From Spirochaetales bacterium (GTDB lineage: Bacteria; Spirochaetota; Spirochaetia; Sphaerochaetales; Sphaerochaetaceae), in NCBI GenBank assembly GCA_022771185.1, contig JALFCJ010000134.1, positions 1 to 10,226 of the forward strand: 10,226 nucleotides of DNA, read 5' to 3'. Made by a program: the position numbers and the translations under genes. This document shows, piece after piece, positions 7,537 to 10,226 of this stretch (position 1 is the first letter of the stretch; each line of letters opens with the position of its first letter). The notes under the pieces were generated by a model, which saw nothing but the letters and a program-made list of their open reading frames with translations, was not told where the DNA came from and searched no databases.

Positions 7537-9017
7537 CAGAAAGGACATTCCTCAGGATAAAGATCACCCTTCTTGTGGTTATATGAAACATCCTTTATTC
7601 CAAAATAATCCAATACACCATAGAAAGCCTTGCCGATATGAGCGAAGGCCACTGCCGCGTGGTGTGGGAAGTGTTTTCTAATAAGAACATTTCTATAGAA
7701 GCGCCCCATCTCTTCTATTGCAATTACGCCGATTCCTCCAAAGCTTCTTGTCTTGACGTCCAAGACTTCACCCTGAGCGCAGTATGCTTCCAAAGATCCA
7801 TCGGCATTTCCATGGAGACGATATAATGTGACATCGCCACTCTTGATGTCGCCTTCAAGTGTTCCACGGGTAAAGTCAGGCTCTCCACCCTTCTCCAGAA
7901 GTCTATTTTGTATGATCTGGTAGTTAACTTCTCCGCAGGAGAGACAGGAGAGTGGAGTGTTCCCACAGTGGAACCCCATGAACACATCTCTCTCACCATA
8001 ACTTGTCTTATCTTTGATTTCACTCTCATACATATCTCTTGGAACTGTATTGTTGATATCAAGGAGAGTAACAGGACTATTTGTAATACAAGCTCCGATG
8101 TACTCGGAGAGAGCTCCATAGATATCGACTTCACAAGATACTGGTATTCCACGGGAAGCGAGACGTGAGTTTACATAGCAAGGTTCGAAACCGAAGGCCT
8201 CAGGGAAGGCGGGCCAACACTTATCTGCGAAAGCTACATATTCTCTTGATCCCTTATGTGTCTCAGCCCAATCGAGGAGTGTAAGCTCAAACTGTGCCAT
8301 ACGAGGCAATAGATCAGGATACTTGTTTCCCTTGACTCCCAACTCTTCTGCCATTGAAGCTATAATGTCATCGATTCTCTTGTCTCCACTGTGTTCTTTA
8401 TATGAAACAAGAAGGTCCAACTCGCTGTTTTCTTCTATCTCTACTCCTATGTCATAGAGACCCTTTATAGGTGCGTTACATGCAAAGAAATCCTGAGGAC
8501 GAGGACCAAATGTAATGATTTTAAGTTTCTTGAGGCCGATGATAGCTCTTGCAATAGGAATAAAAGAGATAATCATATCGGCAACTTCATCTGCCCTTCC
8601 AACAGGGTCAGCTGGTATATATGCCTTTATTCCTCTCAAGTTAAGGTTATAAGAAAGGTTTAGGACTCCACAATATGCGTCGCCTCTCCCATTAATAAGA
8701 TTGTTCCCCGTCTCTTCGGCAGCAGCAGCATACATGACAGGGCCATCGAAGAACTTGGCGATTAATGTCTCAGGTGTTTCAGGGCCGAAGTTCCCCAGGT
8801 ATACACAAAGAGCATTGCATCCCTTTCCTTTTGCTTCCTCTACAGCCTTTACAGCATCAAGTTCGTTCTCGACTACTATAGAGATCTCTTCAATCTCAAG
8901 CCCCTTTTTTCTTACTTCTTCAACTACTCTCTCTCTTCTACTCTGAGATAGTGTCCTAATAAAGCAGTCTCTACTTACAGCTATAATTCCAATCTTTACA
9001 TCAGGGATGTTCTTCAT
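7536..9017 (-). CDS. L-fucose-isomerase-family sugar isomerase; candidate non-orthologous xylose isomerase (XylA-II-like)
   Basis: Converts an aldose to a ketose in the cytoplasm using a divalent metal. At 493 residues it belongs to the shorter FucI-like group (E. coli FucI is about 590). Candidate metal or catalytic residues in the C-terminal half are Glu296 in SCEVDIYGAL, Asp320 in TLLDINN, and His452/His453 in FPHHAAVAFAHIG, matching the Glu, Asp, His set known in FucI. Other conserved-looking stretches are GFHCGNTP (348-355) and VLDVKTRSFGGIG (418-430). The start at 9017 has AAGGAG 6 bases upstream. A longer frame from 9095 would begin upstream of the proposed promoter and is rejected. 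The neighbouring xylulokinase and mutarotase, with no fuculose aldolase present, suggest D-xylose as substrate. I recall this family being proposed as a replacement xylose isomerase in clostridia. D-arabinose or L-fucose is not excluded. Confidence 0.85.
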   Translation of the reverse strand: MKNIPDVKIGIIAVSRDCFIRTLSQSRRERVVEEVRKKGLEIEEISIVVENELDAVKAVEEAKGKGCNALCVYLGNFGPETPETLIAKFFDGPVMYAAAAEETGNNLINGRGDAYCGVLNLSYNLNLRGIKAYIPADPVGRADEVADMIISFIPIARAIIGLKKLKIITFGPRPQDFFACNAPIKGLYDIGVEIEENSELDLLVSYKEHSGDKRIDDIIASMAEELGVKGNKYPDLLPRMAQFELTLLDWAETHKGSREYVAFADKCWPAFPEAFGFEPCYVNSRLASRGIPVSCEVDIYGALSEYIGACITNSPVTLLDINNTVPRDMYESEIKDKTSYGERDVFMGFHCGNTPLSCLSCGEVNYQIIQNRLLEKGGEPDFTRGTLEGDIKSGDVTLYRLHGNADGSLEAYCAQGEVLDVKTRSFGGIGVIAIEEMGRFYRNVLIRKHFPHHAAVAFAHIGKAFYGVLDYFGIKDVSYNHKKGDLYPEECPF

Positions 9018-9023
9018 AGTATT

Positions 9024-9029
9024 CTCCTT
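9024..9029 (-). promoter_or_regulatory. Shine-Dalgarno site deciding the isomerase start
   Basis: AAGGAG is 6 bases before the ATG at 9017. This supports a 493-residue protein over the 519-residue reading from 9095. Confidence 0.85.
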
Positions 9030-9030
9030 T

Positions 9031-9046
9031 TGCGTGCCCGCACACA
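9031..9046 (-). promoter_or_regulatory. GC-rich palindrome at the predicted transcription start, candidate operator
   Basis: On the minus strand the 16 bases TGTGTGCGGGCACGCA form two 7-base arms that match at six positions around a central GG. The site begins 5 bases after the TATAAT box, so it covers the predicted transcription start near 9045. It stands out as GC-rich in an AT-rich intergenic region. A repressor bound here would block the operon promoter. The LacI-type protein encoded in the operon is the natural candidate, but this is inference. The centre is not the CpG step typical of many LacI-family operators. Confidence 0.5.
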
Positions 9047-9051
9047 CATTA

Positions 9052-9079
9052 ATTATAACTTGGTTTTGAAACTTTTCAA
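9052..9079 (-). promoter_or_regulatory. Promoter of the sugar operon
   Basis: A perfect TATAAT (9052-9057) is preceded, after 16 bases, by TTGAAA (9074-9079; five of six bases match TTGACA). The resulting leader is about 28 bases and carries a good ribosome site, which fits the isomerase start at 9017. This is the only good sigma-70-type promoter seen for the operon. Confidence 0.75.
9066..9079 (-). promoter_or_regulatory. AT-rich palindrome over the -35 box, candidate operator
   Basis: TTGAAA-AG-TTTCAA is a perfect inverted repeat with 6-base arms and a 2-base centre. Its left arm is the -35 box of the sugar operon promoter, and it ends 5 bases from the -35 of the divergent CCA-enzyme promoter. 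It resembles the TGAAA...TTTCA style of LacI-family sites but has a shorter spacing and lacks the central CpG. It could be a second site for the operon regulator, a site for a global sugar regulator, or chance. Confidence 0.4.
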
Positions 9080-9084
9080 GAAAA

Positions 9085-9113
9085 TTGATTATCACTTTTT
9101 TCTTTGATAGACT
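9085..9113 (+). promoter_or_regulatory. Possible promoter of the CCA-adding enzyme gene
   Basis: TTGATT (9085-9090) is separated by 17 bases from TAGACT (9108-9113; four of six bases match TATAAT). The predicted start would fall at about base 9120, which is the A of the first ATG of the gene. The match is moderate and no other promoter fits better in this short region. Confidence 0.45.
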
Positions 9114-9119
9114 CTAAGC

Positions 9120-10226
9120 ATGCAAATGGAAATGTCAGAAACGCTGAAGACTCTTTCATCTATATTTAAGTCCCATGGTTATTCTCTTTATCTGGTGGGT
9201 GGAGCTGTAAGAGATTATCTATTGTCCAAACCAAGCCACGACTTTGATTTTACTACAGACGCCAGACCTGAAGAGATAAAGTGCATGTTCCGTCATACAA
9301 TCGATACAGGCATAAAGCATGGGACAGTAACTGTACTTTTTAAAGGCGGAAGCTACGAGATTACAACATTTCGTACTGAAGGCGACTACTCTGATTCCAG
9401 GCATCCTGATTCCGTAACCTTTGTACGATCATTATCAGAGGACTTAAAGCGACGTGATTTCACCATAAACGCTTTTGCTTGTGACTTATCCAGTGGAGAG
9501 ATAATTGACCAGCATGGTGGCTTTGATGACCTAAAGAACGGAGTGATCAGGGCTATCGGGGATCCAAACCAGCGTTTTAAAGAAGACGCTTTAAGGATTA
9601 TGAGGGCTGCTCGTTTCTCATCAAAACTTGGTTTTGAAATTGAAGAAGAGACGAAGAAGGCAATGAAGGCTCTATCCCCTACCATTACTAAAGTATCGGA
9701 AGAAAGAATAAGAGAAGAGTTATTCCGCCTTATTGATTCTCCATTTCCCAGACTGGGAATAAAAACAATGGATGAGACAGGACTATTAGAGATTATTCTT
9801 CCAGAGCTTTATGACTGCAAGTCTATTGAAGGAGAAGGTTACCATAGAGAAAACTTATTGGAACACCAGATTCTTGCCCTAGAAGAAGCTGAGAGGCTCT
9901 GCGCTCCCCTCACTGTTAAAATCTCTGCACTTTTGCACGATATAGGGAAAGTAAAGGCTGAAAGAAAAATTGGAGATAAATCAACTTACTACTCACACGA
10001 AATTATCGGATCAGAAATGGCCTCAAACATTATGTCGAGGCTGAAATCTTCAAATAAAGACAGAGATGAAGTTGCCCTTCTCATTAGAGAGCATATGATT
10101 CAATACACTTCTTCCTGGACTGACGCAGCTGTAAGAAGATTGATCGTAAGGGTTGGTAAAGATAACTTAGATAACCTATTTCTCCTACGAGAATGTGACC
10201 GTAAGGCCACACTTGCCCTTCCCGAT
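9120..10226 (+). CDS. cca: CCA-adding tRNA nucleotidyltransferase with HD domain, C-terminus cut by the window edge
   Basis: Adds or repairs the 3' CCA end of tRNAs in the cytoplasm. The reading frame has 369 codons and no stop before the edge; relatives are usually about 400-450 residues. Class II motifs are visible: LVGGAVRD (25-32), the metal-binding DFD (Asp41, Asp43), RRDFTINA (111-118), and the nucleotide-choosing EDALR (155-159). A neck and body region follows, then an HD-type domain with LLHDIGK (His273, Asp274), His293 and REHM (323-326). The start at 9120 gives the most complete N-terminus, but in-frame ATGs at 9126 and 9132 are also possible and none has a clear ribosome site. It is divergent from the sugar operon and functionally unrelated. 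From the motifs alone a CC-adding, A-adding or poly(A) enzyme cannot be fully excluded. Confidence 0.92.
   Translation, partial: MQMEMSETLKTLSSIFKSHGYSLYLVGGAVRDYLLSKPSHDFDFTTDARPEEIKCMFRHTIDTGIKHGTVTVLFKGGSYEITTFRTEGDYSDSRHPDSVTFVRSLSEDLKRRDFTINAFACDLSSGEIIDQHGGFDDLKNGVIRAIGDPNQRFKEDALRIMRAARFSSKLGFEIEEETKKAMKALSPTITKVSEERIREELFRLIDSPFPRLGIKTMDETGLLEIILPELYDCKSIEGEGYHRENLLEHQILALEEAERLCAPLTVKISALLHDIGKVKAERKIGDKSTYYSHEIIGSEMASNIMSRLKSSNKDRDEVALLIREHMIQYTSSWTDAAVRRLIVRVGKDNLDNLFLLRECDRKATLALPD

Noticed and set aside
7537..7548. ATG at 7548 as the regulator start
   Set aside because: The GAGG before it is too close to act as a ribosome site, and LacI-family proteins usually begin at the MATIKEIA methionine encoded at 7536.
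837..9017. Numerous plus-strand open frames of 60-140 codons opposite the minus-strand genes
   Set aside because: They lie within strongly supported genes, have no recognisable domains or ribosome sites, and look like shadows of a purine-rich coding strand.
9018..9095. Longer isomerase reading frame starting at 9095
   Set aside because: The extra 26 codons run through the perfect TATAAT and the predicted transcription start, and the ATG at 9017 has a strong ribosome site.
9219..9685. Minus-strand frames at 9219-9404 and 9386-9685
   Set aside because: They are antisense to the well-supported cca gene, whose conserved motifs span both stretches.
1..10226. CRISPR array, insertion sequence, phage, toxin-antitoxin or defence system
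   Set aside because: No regularly spaced repeats, transposase motifs, terminal inverted repeats or small paired genes were seen; the space is filled by recognisable metabolic and tRNA-related genes.

Overview
The window looks like ordinary, gene-dense chromosome of a bacterium with moderately AT-rich DNA. Two of its genes run off the edges. A eukaryote-type isoleucyl-tRNA synthetase and a lipoprotein with a loose lipobox point towards a spirochaete-like host. This is only a lean; a clostridial or other anaerobe is not excluded. No mobile element, CRISPR array, rRNA or tRNA gene was found.

Layout, from right to left because most genes are on the minus strand. A divergent promoter region (about 9018-9119) separates a plus-strand CCA-adding tRNA nucleotidyltransferase gene (9120 to the right edge, incomplete) from a minus-strand sugar operon. 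The operon order is an L-fucose-isomerase-like sugar isomerase (9017-7536), a LacI-family regulator (7536-6529), a xylulokinase-like FGGY kinase (6538-5069) and a GalM-type aldose 1-epimerase (5059-4136). A hairpin terminator (4101-4130) follows. The genes are packed tightly: a TGATG junction, a 10-base overlap and a 9-base gap. A second minus-strand unit begins with ileS (3971-837), preceded by a possible promoter and a leader hairpin. It continues through a TTG start overlapping the ileS stop into an unrecognised lipoprotein gene that leaves the window at base 1.

How the genes fit together: GalM would interconvert sugar anomers, the isomerase would turn the aldose into a ketose, the kinase would phosphorylate it, and the LacI-type protein would control the unit. 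The kinase carries the motif set of xylulokinases, and no classical XylA or fuculose-phosphate aldolase is present. The most attractive reading is therefore a D-xylose pathway using a non-orthologous, FucI-like xylose isomerase, as proposed for some clostridia. The D-arabinose/L-fucose alternatives remain open. No transporter is present.

The most useful second-look items are the isomerase's true substrate, two different palindromes in the operon promoter that could be operators, the close back-to-back promoters, a possible leaderless start for the CCA enzyme, and the natural mupirocin insensitivity predicted for the IleS type. I saw no convincing new defence or mobile system.
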